A stretch of DNA of 64,000 nucleotides from Prosthecobacter sp. SYSU 5D2. GTDB lineage: Bacteria; Verrucomicrobiota; Verrucomicrobiia; Verrucomicrobiales; Verrucomicrobiaceae. The notes beneath the pieces were generated by a model. It was given only the letters and a program-made list of their open reading frames with translations, did not search any database and was not told the origin of the DNA. Shown in pieces: positions 51,021-59,966 of the stretch (positions are counted from its first letter, which is position 1; each line of letters begins with the position of its first letter). Where the stretch lies: the NCBI RefSeq assembly GCF_039655865.1, contig NZ_JBBYXL010000001.1, positions 186,001-250,000 of the forward strand, written 5' to 3'. A program made the translations under genes and the position numbers.

Positions 51021-52286
51021 TTACAGTCCCCAGCCGGGGCGGTATTCGCGGCTCCAGAGTTTTTCACCCTCGGGATTGTCAATGAGTTTGCCAGTCTTCG
51101 GGTCACAGCGCACGACGGTATTCGTCCTGTAGGCAATGTTGCCCAGGTGGCATAGCATGGTGCTCTTCTGGCCTTCATCAATGGGGCTGTTAAGCTGGGC
51201 GGTGCCGCGGATGGCATCCAGGAAATTGCCCATGTGGGCGGGATCACCGCCCCCAGCGCCTTTCTCGGTGCTGATCTCCTTGCCTTTCGGATCATAAATC
51301 GTCCAGGAATCCCGGCCGATGCCCATGGTGCCGTTGTCACCGTAGAACACGACTTCGGCGAGGGGTTTTTCCGCAGCGCGCGGATGGCAGCTGCTGCATT
51401 CCCAGCTCATGCCGGCATGGCCAAAGTCGTACACGGCGGTGCCGGTATCGGGCGTCTCCTGGATGTCATCATAAAAGTAGCGGCCGCCATTGTAGGTGAC
51501 CTTGAGCGGATAATCACCCTTGATGCCCCAGCGCAGGATGTCCAGTGTGTGGATGCCATTGTTGCCCAGCTCGCCATTGCCCCAATGCCAGAGCCAGTGC
51601 CAGTCGTAGTGGGCGTATTTTTTGATGTCATGCTGCGCATCATCCGGTACAGGACCCTGCCACAGGTTCCAGTCCATGTCCGCCGGGGCAGGCTTGACCG
51701 GTGCCCCCACCTCCTTGCGGGAGTTGTAGTAAAACCCGCGCCCGTAGCGCACCGTGCCGATAGCACCCCCGTGGAGGGATGCGATGGCTTCCTTCATCCA
51801 GGTGCGGCGCTGATTGCCCATCTGCACCACACGGTCATACTTTTTCATGGCGGCGACCAGCGCCTCGGCCTCGCCAGGGTTTTGGCTGCCGGGCTTTTCC
51901 ACATACACATGCTTTCCCGCCTGCATGGCCAGGATGGCCATCGGTGTGTGCCAGAAATTCGGCGTGGCGATGAAGACCGCATCCACGGACTTGTCCTCCA
52001 GGATTTTGCGGAAGTCAGTCACGCCCTGGCAGGAAACTTCCTGCTTGTCGGCGACGACCTTGAGGCCCTGCTGGAGGCGGTTCGCATCTGTCTCCGCCAG
52101 ATAGGCGATCTCCACATCCGGCAGCCTCAGCAGCGCCTGCACATGGGCCATGCCACGGCCCAGCGCCACCACGGCTACTTTTAGCTTTTTACCCGCCTTG
52201 TCGGCGGCCCGCAGACGGGTCAGGGAGGAAAACGCGGCAGTGATGCCGATGGCGGAAGTTTGATGCAGAAGTGTGCGGCGATTCAT
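51021..52286 (-). CDS. Gfo/Idh/MocA-family oxidoreductase with twin-arginine leader
   Basis: A 421-residue NAD(P)-dependent sugar or cyclitol dehydrogenase-like protein. A twin-arginine-type leader (MNRRTLLHQTSAIGITAAF) is followed by a Rossmann domain with VAVVALGRG, IAYLAETD and FIATPNFWH, the EKP motif (VYVEKPGS) and a C-terminal alpha/beta domain (GELGNNGIHTLDILRWGIKGD). ATG 52286 begins the leader. Such Tat-exported members abound in Verrucomicrobia and Planctomycetes. The substrate is unknown. Confidence 0.92.
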   Translation of the reverse strand: MNRRTLLHQTSAIGITAAFSSLTRLRAADKAGKKLKVAVVALGRGMAHVQALLRLPDVEIAYLAETDANRLQQGLKVVADKQEVSCQGVTDFRKILEDKSVDAVFIATPNFWHTPMAILAMQAGKHVYVEKPGSQNPGEAEALVAAMKKYDRVVQMGNQRRTWMKEAIASLHGGAIGTVRYGRGFYYNSRKEVGAPVKPAPADMDWNLWQGPVPDDAQHDIKKYAHYDWHWLWHWGNGELGNNGIHTLDILRWGIKGDYPLKVTYNGGRYFYDDIQETPDTGTAVYDFGHAGMSWECSSCHPRAAEKPLAEVVFYGDNGTMGIGRDSWTIYDPKGKEISTEKGAGGGDPAHMGNFLDAIRGTAQLNSPIDEGQKSTMLCHLGNIAYRTNTVVRCDPKTGKLIDNPEGEKLWSREYRPGWGL

Positions 52287-52383
52287 AGGCAACTGTAGAA
52301 TCGCGCATACCCGCCCGCGTCTTGCGCTGCTAAAGACACGGGCTCCGATACTTTTCGCACCTGCGGCCTTTCCGCCACCCGAA

Positions 52384-52797
52384 TCAGCCGTTCCAGACGA
52401 AGCTCACCGGCTTGTCAATGTCCGGATGCACACTGTGATGCACCGGGCAGGCCAGGGCCGTGGCCTCCAGGAGCTTGCGGTCCGGGTGATCCTCAGGAAA
52501 GGGGATCTCGATCACGATGGGCAGGCGCACGATGCGGCGTGGTGAATCCTCGCTCATGTGTTTTTCCACGCTCACCTTCATACCCACCAGGTCATAGCCC
52601 TTTTGCTGCGCCTTGATGTTCATGACCGTGGCCATGCAGGTGGCCAGGGCGGTGGCGACGAGATCCGTCGGGGAAAAGGATTCCCCCTTGCCGTGATTGT
52701 CCACCGGGGCATCGGTGAGCAACTCGTTTTTCGACGGACCATGGGTCGCGCGGCAGCGCAGTCCGCCTTCATAATCAACAGTGATGGAAACAGCCAT
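52384..52797 (-). CDS. OsmC family peroxiredoxin-like protein
   Basis: A 137-residue protein with OsmC fold: FSPTDLVATALATCMATVM (peroxidatic-type Cys54) and a second Cys117 in ALACPVHHS. It may detoxify organic hydroperoxides in the cytoplasm. Start ATG 52797 (MAVSITVDYEG); a TTG/ATG reading further upstream to 52830 adds no family sequence. Confidence 0.92.
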   Translation of the reverse strand: MAVSITVDYEGGLRCRATHGPSKNELLTDAPVDNHGKGESFSPTDLVATALATCMATVMNIKAQQKGYDLVGMKVSVEKHMSEDSPRRIVRLPIVIEIPFPEDHPDRKLLEATALACPVHHSVHPDIDKPVSFVWNG

Positions 52798-52848
52798 GCG
52801 CAGAATTACCCGCAGCCTGGGAAAATGCAAAGCCTGGATGAAGAAGAC

Positions 52849-53466
52849 TCAGCTCCTCACCTGTCGCCTGGCCCACCAGGTCCCGAGCAATCCCAGCAAG
52901 GCGGCCACGGCTCCCCCTGCCAGCCATGAGGCTGAATACTGAACCGGCCTCTCCAACCGGATCAATGGGCTGCTCTCGCCGCCGATCAGCATCATCCATT
53001 TGGCCTGTCTGTCCCCCAGCTTTTCATCCCGGGTCCACAGCAGCACATCGTGGCCGGTGACTTCAGGGAGCACCAGCGTCACTTCATCCACCTTCGCAGC
53101 CGCATGCCACTGCCAGATGCCCGTCACGAGCTGATGAGGCTGCCCATCGGGAGCGGGGGCAAAGGCCGTGGGTGCATCCGCATCCCAGTCGGAGCGTTTC
53201 TCCAGCTTCATCGGAGCCAGCTCTTCCAGGGCACGCAGGGTATCTCCCATGTGCAGTTTCACGGCTCCCTTCACCGCCTCGCGCGCTTCGGCTTCATCCG
53301 TGATGAAAGGATTTCCGCCATAGTCGGCGGTGATCTCCAGATGCAGGGTGCCCTGCTTCACCTCCAGCCGTGCCACGAGAAACTCACAGGCATGGCCAAA
53401 AACAAGCAGGGGGGCCATCATGGCCCCCCCTGCGAGCATTGAAAGAATGACTCTGCGGCCGGTCAT
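52849..53466 (-). CDS. Exported protein of unknown function with C-terminal membrane anchor
   Basis: A 205-residue protein with an N-terminal signal peptide (MTGRRVILSMLAGGAMMAPLLVFGHA), a beta-rich middle (TLHLEITADYGGNPFI, VTLVLPEVTGHDVLLWTRDE) and a C-terminal transmembrane segment (WLAGGAVAALLGLLGTWW) ending in basic residues. The layout resembles sorting-type or tail-anchored exported proteins, but no motif identifies the family. It ends seven bases from the NHL gene and is probably co-transcribed with it. Confidence 0.7.
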   Translation of the reverse strand: MTGRRVILSMLAGGAMMAPLLVFGHACEFLVARLEVKQGTLHLEITADYGGNPFITDEAEAREAVKGAVKLHMGDTLRALEELAPMKLEKRSDWDADAPTAFAPAPDGQPHQLVTGIWQWHAAAKVDEVTLVLPEVTGHDVLLWTRDEKLGDRQAKWMMLIGGESSPLIRLERPVQYSASWLAGGAVAALLGLLGTWWARRQVRS

Positions 53467-53472
53467 TTAAAT

Positions 53473-54435
53473 TTATGACTTCCGGTTCCAGCGCAGCACC
53501 CGGCCAAACTGGTTCCACTCGGTCTCCAGGATGTTACCGTCATTGTCAAACGTGATGCCGTGCGGGGAGGTCACCGTGCCCTGCTTCCAGTCCGGAGGCG
53601 TCACCTTGGGAGTATTCACTTGTTTTTCATTCTCGTTGGCCCCCAACTCGGCCACCATCTTGCCTTCCTTGTCCCACACGCTCACGCGCCCGGCGATTTC
53701 AGCCACGCACATCAGGTCACCATGAAAGGAGGCGCTACTAGGGCGGCGCAGGCCTTCGCTGGCGATGACGCTGATCAGCTTGCCGTCCAGCTCGAGGTGC
53801 AACAGGCGGTTGTTGCCCCGGTCACAGGCCAGGATGCGGGCGGGCTCAAAGCGGCGGTCAATGAAGATCTTGTGCGTATTGGCCAGTTTCAGAGGCTCTC
53901 CGGGGCCGCCGAAGACGCTCTTAAATTTGCCTACGCGGTCAAAAACGAAAATCCAGCTCTGCCCGTAGCCATCCACCACAAAGATGTCGCCATTAGGAGC
54001 CACATCGCAGTTGGTCAGCTTCAGCCCCTTCGGACCAGCCTTGCCCTCAGGAAAAGCGGAGGTGGGGATCTCCATCACCACCATGCCATCCAGCTTGGCT
54101 TTGATCACCTTTTGCTCCGTCAGCACGGCGGCGAAGATGAACTCGCCCCCCTCATCCTTGCGGATCACAAAACCATGCAGCGAGGCCGGCAGCGGCAGCG
54201 CCTTGATGAACTTGCCATCCGGCCCATAGACCTGGATTCCCGCATTCGGCTCCTGAACACTCACATAAAAATTCCCCGCACTGTCGCAGGCGATCTCGCC
54301 ATGGCCATTGCCCAGCGTTTCCTTGCCCGGAGGCGGTGTGATGAAGTTGGGAGCAAATTCATAAGCCAAGTCCGCAGCGGCAGCAGTGCCGCCCAGAGCC
54401 AGGGCAGTGAGAAGGGAGAGGATGGAATGACGCAT
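53473..54435 (-). CDS. Secreted NHL-repeat beta-propeller (SMP-30-like) protein
   Basis: A 320-residue protein with signal peptide (MRHSILSLLTALALGGTAAAA) and propeller blades marked by GEIACDSAGNFYVS, NCDVAPNGDIFVVDGYGQ, RFEPARILACDRGNNRLLHL and SPHGITFDNDGNILETEWNQF. The family covers lactonases and binding propellers. Start ATG 54435 is chosen; upstream in-frame starts at 54447 and 54462 are also possible. Confidence 0.85.
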   Translation of the reverse strand: MRHSILSLLTALALGGTAAAADLAYEFAPNFITPPPGKETLGNGHGEIACDSAGNFYVSVQEPNAGIQVYGPDGKFIKALPLPASLHGFVIRKDEGGEFIFAAVLTEQKVIKAKLDGMVVMEIPTSAFPEGKAGPKGLKLTNCDVAPNGDIFVVDGYGQSWIFVFDRVGKFKSVFGGPGEPLKLANTHKIFIDRRFEPARILACDRGNNRLLHLELDGKLISVIASEGLRRPSSASFHGDLMCVAEIAGRVSVWDKEGKMVAELGANENEKQVNTPKVTPPDWKQGTVTSPHGITFDNDGNILETEWNQFGRVLRWNRKS

Positions 54436-54579
54436 AGCGAAGGCCATTCCAAACGAAGCCACCCGCCCCGGTCAATCACCAACACATGATGTATCCGGTT
54501 TTATCCTGTGTTTCATTCTGCGGGCGCCCCCTCCCATCCCCCCGCTTGCAATGCCGCCCCAGCGCCCCACCTTGCGCTC

Positions 54580-56169
54580 GTGTTTCGTCTGCTGCCCATT
54601 CTTGCTCTGGCCCTCACCGCCTGCCTGTTCCCGGACTCGCGGGCACAGGCGCAGACGTTTGAGGAAACTTTGGGGCTCCAGCCGAGCTACCTGACGATGG
54701 AGGAGGCCCTGCACAAGGTCCTGGAAAAAAGCCTGGATGTACGCATCGAGTGGCTGAACTGGGCGGTGGCGGATTCCCAGACGGATGCGGCCTGGGGCAA
54801 GTTTGAGCCTTCGTATTTCCTGAACTCCACCTGGCGGGAATCGAATCTCCCGCAGAACGCGCTGGAATACGTCCAGACGGGCGGCATCTTTGTGGCGCTG
54901 GATGAGCCGAACATGTTCAAGCAGCAGAGCTTCCTGAGCCAGACGGGCATTGAGGGTCTGCTGCCGCTGGGCACGCAGTATAAGCTCTTCGCCAGCCTGG
55001 GGGAATTTCGCAACGACCTCAACCGGCAGACGCCACCCTCCATCTTTTATCCTGAGTATGCTGCGGCGGTGGGGGTCACACTCACCCAGCCCCTGCTGCG
55101 GGATTTCGGTCCCGATGTGAATCTGGCCGAGGTGCACATCAGCCGCCGCAACGAGGCGATTGCCGACCATCAGTGGGAGGCCAAATTGCAGCGCTCCATC
55201 GCCATGGTGATGCTGGATTACTACGACCTCATCTTTGCCGTGGAAAATCTGACGGTGAAACGGGATGTCGTCGTCTTTGCCCAAAAGCTGGTCGCTGAAA
55301 ACAAGAAGCGGTTGGAGGCCGGCCAGCTCTCCCCGGCGGATGTGCAGGAGGCGGAGGTGGCCGTGGCCATCGCGAAGGAAGAGGTCATCACGGCGCTCAG
55401 CTTTGCCGTGGAAAAACAGCGCAGCATCAAGGGCCAGATCCTCGGCTCGCTTGAGGAAGGTGCGGGCCTCATTTTCCTGCCCCGGGATTCCCTGCCCCTC
55501 ATCTCACCGCGCACGGACCGGACCGCCCTGTTGCAGTCCGCCCTGGCCCGCCGCCCGGATCATCGCGCGGCCATCGAGGAAGCAGAAAAGCAGGCCATCG
55601 TGGTGAAGTACACCCGCAACCAGCTTCTGCCCCGGCTCGACCTGCAGGCCACTTTGACCGCCAACGGCCTCAGCGGCGACCGCAGCGGAGCGTATGAGCG
55701 GGCGTTTGACCGCCAGGGATACGATACTCAGGTGGGCTTCCAGTTTTCCATCCCGCTGGGCAACCGCACCGCCAAGGCCAACAGCGCCGTCGCGGAAAAC
55801 CGCCAGCAGCAGGCCATCCTGAACATCGCCCGGTCCGAGCTGAATGTGTCCGTGGAGCTGGACACCATCATCGCCCAGGTGAAGGCCGCCAAAGCCCGGC
55901 TGGAATCCACCCGCGAATCCGTGGGCCTGAGCGAGCGCTTGGTGGAGACGGAGCAAAAGCGGTTAGGCCAGGGCGTGGCCCGCACCTTTGATGTCCTAAA
56001 AGCCCGGCGAGATCAGGCTGATGCACGCACGCGCCAGATCGCCGCGCTGGCAGATTATAACAAAGCCGCCACCCAGCTCTCCCTCATCACCGGCACGCTG
56101 TTGGAGCGCCAGGGCATCCGCATAGACCGCAGCGGCCGGCAGCCGCAGGCGGTGAAAGACAAGCATTGA
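54580..56169 (+). CDS. TolC-family outer-membrane efflux channel
   Basis: A 529-residue outer-membrane channel with two OEP repeats of coiled coil. A signal peptide (VFRLLPILALALTACLFPDSRAQA) begins at GTG 54580; an in-frame GTG at 54508 would add 24 unlikely residues. Characteristic segments are LDVRIEWLNWAVADSQTDAAWG, GVTLTQPLLRDFG, and SERLVETEQKRLGQGVARTFDVL. The next gene, a membrane fusion protein, starts within the last few bases, so the two form a transport pair. No matching ABC or RND inner-membrane pump is in this window. Confidence 0.9.
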   Translation: MFRLLPILALALTACLFPDSRAQAQTFEETLGLQPSYLTMEEALHKVLEKSLDVRIEWLNWAVADSQTDAAWGKFEPSYFLNSTWRESNLPQNALEYVQTGGIFVALDEPNMFKQQSFLSQTGIEGLLPLGTQYKLFASLGEFRNDLNRQTPPSIFYPEYAAAVGVTLTQPLLRDFGPDVNLAEVHISRRNEAIADHQWEAKLQRSIAMVMLDYYDLIFAVENLTVKRDVVVFAQKLVAENKKRLEAGQLSPADVQEAEVAVAIAKEEVITALSFAVEKQRSIKGQILGSLEEGAGLIFLPRDSLPLISPRTDRTALLQSALARRPDHRAAIEEAEKQAIVVKYTRNQLLPRLDLQATLTANGLSGDRSGAYERAFDRQGYDTQVGFQFSIPLGNRTAKANSAVAENRQQQAILNIARSELNVSVELDTIIAQVKAAKARLESTRESVGLSERLVETEQKRLGQGVARTFDVLKARRDQADARTRQIAALADYNKAATQLSLITGTLLERQGIRIDRSGRQPQAVKDKH

Positions 56170-56180
56170 AATTCCCTCCA

Positions 56181-58130
56181 ATGGCAGCCCTCACACCAGA
56201 CCGCCAGCAGGCCATGAAAGCCCTCTCCGCAGAGCTTTCCCGGCTGGCCGGCCTGAATGCCAGCGAGGCCGACATCCATCAGGCTGTGCTTCAGCGTCTT
56301 GTCTCCGCCACGGAGGCTCTCGGCGGAGCCGTCTGGCTGGTGGCCCAGCGCACGGGCAAAGAGATATCCCTTCGGTTAGGCGCAGCCTCAGAACTGGAAA
56401 CCGCCGCCGGACCAGCAGAAAGCGACCAGCGCCAGCAGACCCTGCAGGCCGCCACGGAAACCATCCTCTCCTCCCAGCCCCTTGTCCTCATGCCCTCCCC
56501 CGCCGGGCAGGGACCCGTCACTCCTGGCGTCCTGGTGAACCTCGGCCCGCACGCCATCATCGGTGCGCCACTGCGCAGCGGCGACGACCACCTCGGTGCA
56601 GTGCAGCTTTGGTTTCCTGCCAAAAGCGATCCCCAAAAGCTGGCGGACATCGTCCTCATGATCCAGGCCTTGCTGACCGAACTGGGTCCGCGCCTGCGCT
56701 CCCGGCAGCTCCGCGATCTCGGTGCCCAGAGCCAGCGCCAGCAGCGACTGCTGCAATTGGCGGGCGATTTAACCGGCGTGCTGGATGCCGAAACTGGCGG
56801 CAAGCTGGCCACCGCCCATGCGCGTGAGTTGTTAGGCATCAACCGTGTCAGCATCCTCCTCCGCCACGGGGACCGCTGGCGCGTGCTGGCCATCTCCGGG
56901 CAGGAATCCGTGGATAAACGCAGCCGCCTCGTCACCGGCTTGCTGCTCTTCGTTTCCCGCCAGGCCAGGGACCAGGCCTGGGTCGTGCTCGCAGATTCAA
57001 ATGAGCCCTACTTCACCGACAGCCAGATGCAGTCCGCCGCCCTCGTCCCGCTGCGCGATGGGCCGGAGGGGCGCGTGCTCGGCTGCCTGCTGTGTGAATC
57101 CACGGATGCCGCCAGCTTCGGTGCTGCCGGGGCACCGGGGGATCCGCGTCCCCCTTCCCTGGCCCTGGCCCAATGGCTGGCCGACCTCTCTGGCAAGGCG
57201 CTGAATGCCGCCCTTGTACATCAGGCGATGCCTTTTGGCAAGTCGCTGACCAAGCTCGGCCGCTGGCAGCATGAGGCCTCCGCTTCCAGCAAGCGGCGCT
57301 GGGTTTTCCGTACGGCTTTCCTTGCCGCCTTTTTGGTTATGGCAGCCCTCTGGCCCATGAAGGTGAAGGTGGAGGGCGATTGCAGCCTGCTGCCGTTGAA
57401 GCGGGCCCTCGTCACCGCCGAGGCCGCCGGCCGGGTGGAAGAAGTACTCGTTCGCGAAGGCGACCGTGTGACCAAAGACCAAATCATCGCCCGCCTGGAC
57501 ACCCGCCGTCTGGAGAGCGACCTCGCCGCCACAGCCCAGGCCCGCAAGCGGCTGCAGGCCGAGGCCCAGCGCCAGCGCGGCCAGGGAAAAGAAGCCCTGG
57601 CCCGCATCGCCAGCCTGGAGGCCGAAGCCCAGGCCGAAATGGAAAACCGCCTGCGCCTGGAGATCGAGCTCGCCCAACTCAGATCCCCCCTGGACGGCCT
57701 CATCATGACCAAGGAGGTGCATTTGAAAAACGGCACCTTTCTGCAAGCCGGCGAAGTCCTGGCGGAGGTGGCCAGCGTGGACGTCTGGGACCTGCGGCTG
57801 GAGATCGCCGAAGCCGACATCAGCCTCATCGAAGAAGCCCTGGATGAAAGCAGCCCCCGCCCCGTGGACTACCTGCTTTACACCCAAAGTTCCCGCCAGC
57901 TCCACGCCAGCCTCACCGGCAAAAATCAGATCAGCCCCGCCCTCCAGCCCGGCCCGGACGGCGGCGTCTTCAGCATCACCCTGCCCACGGTGGACATCCC
58001 CGAAGAGCTGCGCCCCCTCATGCGCCCCGGCCTGACTGGACGTGCCAAAATCGAGCTCGGACGCCGCCCCGCCGGCACCGTCCTCCTTCGCAAATTTACC
58101 CGCTGGCTGCGCATGCGCTGGTGGATTTAA
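56181..58130 (+). CDS. Tandem-GAF membrane fusion protein (HlyD family)
   Basis: A 649-residue fusion: two GAF-like domains in the cytoplasm (about 20-180 and 195-340, e.g. AVWLVAQRTGKEISLRLGA and RVSILLRHGDRWRVLAISG), a transmembrane helix (about 370-392), then a HlyD/biotin-lipoyl periplasmic adaptor (ALVTAEAAGRVEEVLVREGD) with a coiled coil, a lipoyl second half (LRSPLDGLIMTKEVHL) and a beta-barrel. The TTG at 56166 overlapping the TolC stop is an alternative start; the ATG at 56181 is preferred here. Domain order implies the adaptor can sense a cytoplasmic small molecule. Translational coupling with TolC is likely. Confidence 0.88.
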   Translation: MAALTPDRQQAMKALSAELSRLAGLNASEADIHQAVLQRLVSATEALGGAVWLVAQRTGKEISLRLGAASELETAAGPAESDQRQQTLQAATETILSSQPLVLMPSPAGQGPVTPGVLVNLGPHAIIGAPLRSGDDHLGAVQLWFPAKSDPQKLADIVLMIQALLTELGPRLRSRQLRDLGAQSQRQQRLLQLAGDLTGVLDAETGGKLATAHARELLGINRVSILLRHGDRWRVLAISGQESVDKRSRLVTGLLLFVSRQARDQAWVVLADSNEPYFTDSQMQSAALVPLRDGPEGRVLGCLLCESTDAASFGAAGAPGDPRPPSLALAQWLADLSGKALNAALVHQAMPFGKSLTKLGRWQHEASASSKRRWVFRTAFLAAFLVMAALWPMKVKVEGDCSLLPLKRALVTAEAAGRVEEVLVREGDRVTKDQIIARLDTRRLESDLAATAQARKRLQAEAQRQRGQGKEALARIASLEAEAQAEMENRLRLEIELAQLRSPLDGLIMTKEVHLKNGTFLQAGEVLAEVASVDVWDLRLEIAEADISLIEEALDESSPRPVDYLLYTQSSRQLHASLTGKNQISPALQPGPDGGVFSITLPTVDIPEELRPLMRPGLTGRAKIELGRRPAGTVLLRKFTRWLRMRWWI

Positions 58131-58193
58131 AGTGATGCGGCCACTCCTGGCTGCAATCGTTTCATCCAACAGCCACCTTCGTCAGGTCATTCC

Positions 58194-58997
58194 TCACTCC
58201 CTCTCCACCGCCCGCACCTCCATCCCCCCGAACTCCGCCCAGCCCTGCCCTTTGGGTGCCCAGGACTTGTCCCCGCCACCGTAAAAAGTCTCAAAGTACA
58301 GCCCGTCCACGCCGAAGGTATCCTGGCTGCGCCACTCCATGTCCGTCTGCTCCACCATCAGCTTTTCCGGCACCTCCGGCAGCGTGATCCAGACCCGCAA
58401 AGTCCCGTCGCGTTTCCCCGTTGTGTTCATCGTCACGGCCAGGCGGACGCCCACTGGCCGGCCTTTGGGAAAACGGAAGTCCGCCGGAAAGGGAAAGCTG
58501 TGACCGTATTTGTCCGGCTGGTTTTTGTGATACACATACGCCTCACCACGGCCCTCCCGCCGCCACATCAGGCGCGCTGAGAAGCCGTTCTCCCCGTCCG
58601 CCGGACGGCCACCGCTGACGTTCTCCGGCCCGCCGCACAGACCTGGCAGCTTGCCGCCTTTGACAAACTCAAAGTCAGGCCCAAACCTCAATGTGTAGCG
58701 CAGTTCCGCACCCTCCTGGCGGCCAAAGGGCCAGCGCCACCCGGCCCCGCCGTCTTCTGGGCCGATCTCCCCCGGCGCAAAGCTCACCCGCAGCACGGCC
58801 TCCTCCCCTTCCCCAATCTGCTCCACCCGTCCCGGCGCAATGCCACCCTCAAAGCCGCAGCCAGGCCAGTCCTTTTTCCACTGTTCTTTGGTATAAACGC
58901 CGGGCTTCCCCGAAAGCACCACTTTTACCGGCAGATCCGCCGCAGCGGCAATCAGGGAAATCCCGGCAAAGCAAAGAAGGGTGGTCCGCAGAATCAT
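58194..58997 (-). CDS. Secreted polysaccharide lyase, PL14-like
   Basis: A 267-residue protein with a signal peptide (MILRTTLLCFAGISLIAAA). The segments KGGKLPGLCGG, SARLMWRREGRGEAYVYH and GLYFETFYGGGDKSWAP are those of PL14-type alginate/glucuronan lyases, where aromatic and basic residues line the active cleft. ATG 58997 begins the leader; longer starts to 59069 lie in an unlikely region. Which polymer it cuts is not readable. It is convergent with the TolC/HlyD pair. Confidence 0.8.
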   Translation of the reverse strand: MILRTTLLCFAGISLIAAAADLPVKVVLSGKPGVYTKEQWKKDWPGCGFEGGIAPGRVEQIGEGEEAVLRVSFAPGEIGPEDGGAGWRWPFGRQEGAELRYTLRFGPDFEFVKGGKLPGLCGGPENVSGGRPADGENGFSARLMWRREGRGEAYVYHKNQPDKYGHSFPFPADFRFPKGRPVGVRLAVTMNTTGKRDGTLRVWITLPEVPEKLMVEQTDMEWRSQDTFGVDGLYFETFYGGGDKSWAPKGQGWAEFGGMEVRAVERE

Positions 58998-59146
58998 GAC
59001 GCCAATCAGGCACAGGTCCCCTTTCAGGGAAGCTAGAAAACGTAATCTTTTATGATCCCAGATTAACATTTCAAATAACTTAGGTAAGATTGGCCAAATC
59101 TTGGATTCATCTGAAAAAATCAGCGGGGTGCAAACGATTAAATCTT

Positions 59147-59860
59147 ATGGAACTCTCCTCCCGTCTTTTTCGCTCCGCCCCGTCGGTGGTTCTGGGTGTT
59201 GTCCTCGCCCTCTCTGCTGAAGCAGCGCCCCGTACTTTCACCAGCCCGGATGGCCGCACCCTCCAGGCCGAGATCCAGGCCGCCACGGCAGACACTGTGA
59301 CGCTCAAACTGGCAGCGGGTCCCGCAATGACGGTACCTGTCAGCAAGTTTAGCAAAGCCGACCAGGCCTTCATCACCGAATGGCGGAAGGCCAACCCCGA
59401 GACCATCAAGTATGAGTTTGTGCCTGCCTTCACAAAAAGCAAAACGGACAGCAGCAAGGCCGTGGTCAACAATGAGGAGAGAACGACTGAAAGCTGGGTC
59501 TGCAATGTGAAGCTGCTCAACCGCTCAGGCCAGCAACTGGATGACCTCAAGGTGGATTATGAAATTTACTTCAGCCAGGCCAATGGCCCGGATTATGTCA
59601 CTCGCAAAGCCACGGGCAGCGCAGCGGTCGGCAGCATCAAACATTTGCAGGAAATCAATTTTCAAACCAGCGATGTCAAACTGGTCACGTACAAACTGGA
59701 AGGCGGATTTTACTACTCGGATGGCTCACGTTCACGAAGGAAGGATTCCATCGAAGGTGTCGTCTTGAAAATCAAACATGGTGGCAAGCAGGTTTTCGAA
59801 TGGGCCTCTAGCGGAGTGCCCAAAGACCGTGCACCGGCCACAGGCACCGCGAACCGCTAA
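59147..59860 (+). CDS. Secreted SHD1-like domain protein
   Basis: A 237-residue exported protein with a signal peptide (RLFRSAPSVVLGVVLALSAEA) followed by an SHD1-like domain (RTFTSPDGRTLQAEIQAATAD and VPVSKFSKADQAFITEW), a very common module of Verrucomicrobia and Planctomycetes secreted proteins. The remainder is a beta-sandwich (ESWVCNVKLLNRSGQQLDDLKVDYEIYF). Function unknown. ATG 59147 is used because the leader begins there. Confidence 0.78.
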   Translation: MELSSRLFRSAPSVVLGVVLALSAEAAPRTFTSPDGRTLQAEIQAATADTVTLKLAAGPAMTVPVSKFSKADQAFITEWRKANPETIKYEFVPAFTKSKTDSSKAVVNNEERTTESWVCNVKLLNRSGQQLDDLKVDYEIYFSQANGPDYVTRKATGSAAVGSIKHLQEINFQTSDVKLVTYKLEGGFYYSDGSRSRRKDSIEGVVLKIKHGGKQVFEWASSGVPKDRAPATGTANR

Positions 59861-59966
59861 AAAACCTGCTCGCCTGGAGCCTCCTCATCTGCACTATGCA
59901 GAAACACTTCAGCGCGGACCAGAGTCCGCAGCAAGAAGCTGTCCCCAACCCCGTTCCCATCCGTCC

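Noticed and set aside
56997-58169. 390-codon minus-strand frame opposite the GAF-HlyD gene
   Set aside because: A shadow of a well-supported gene; no supporting motif.
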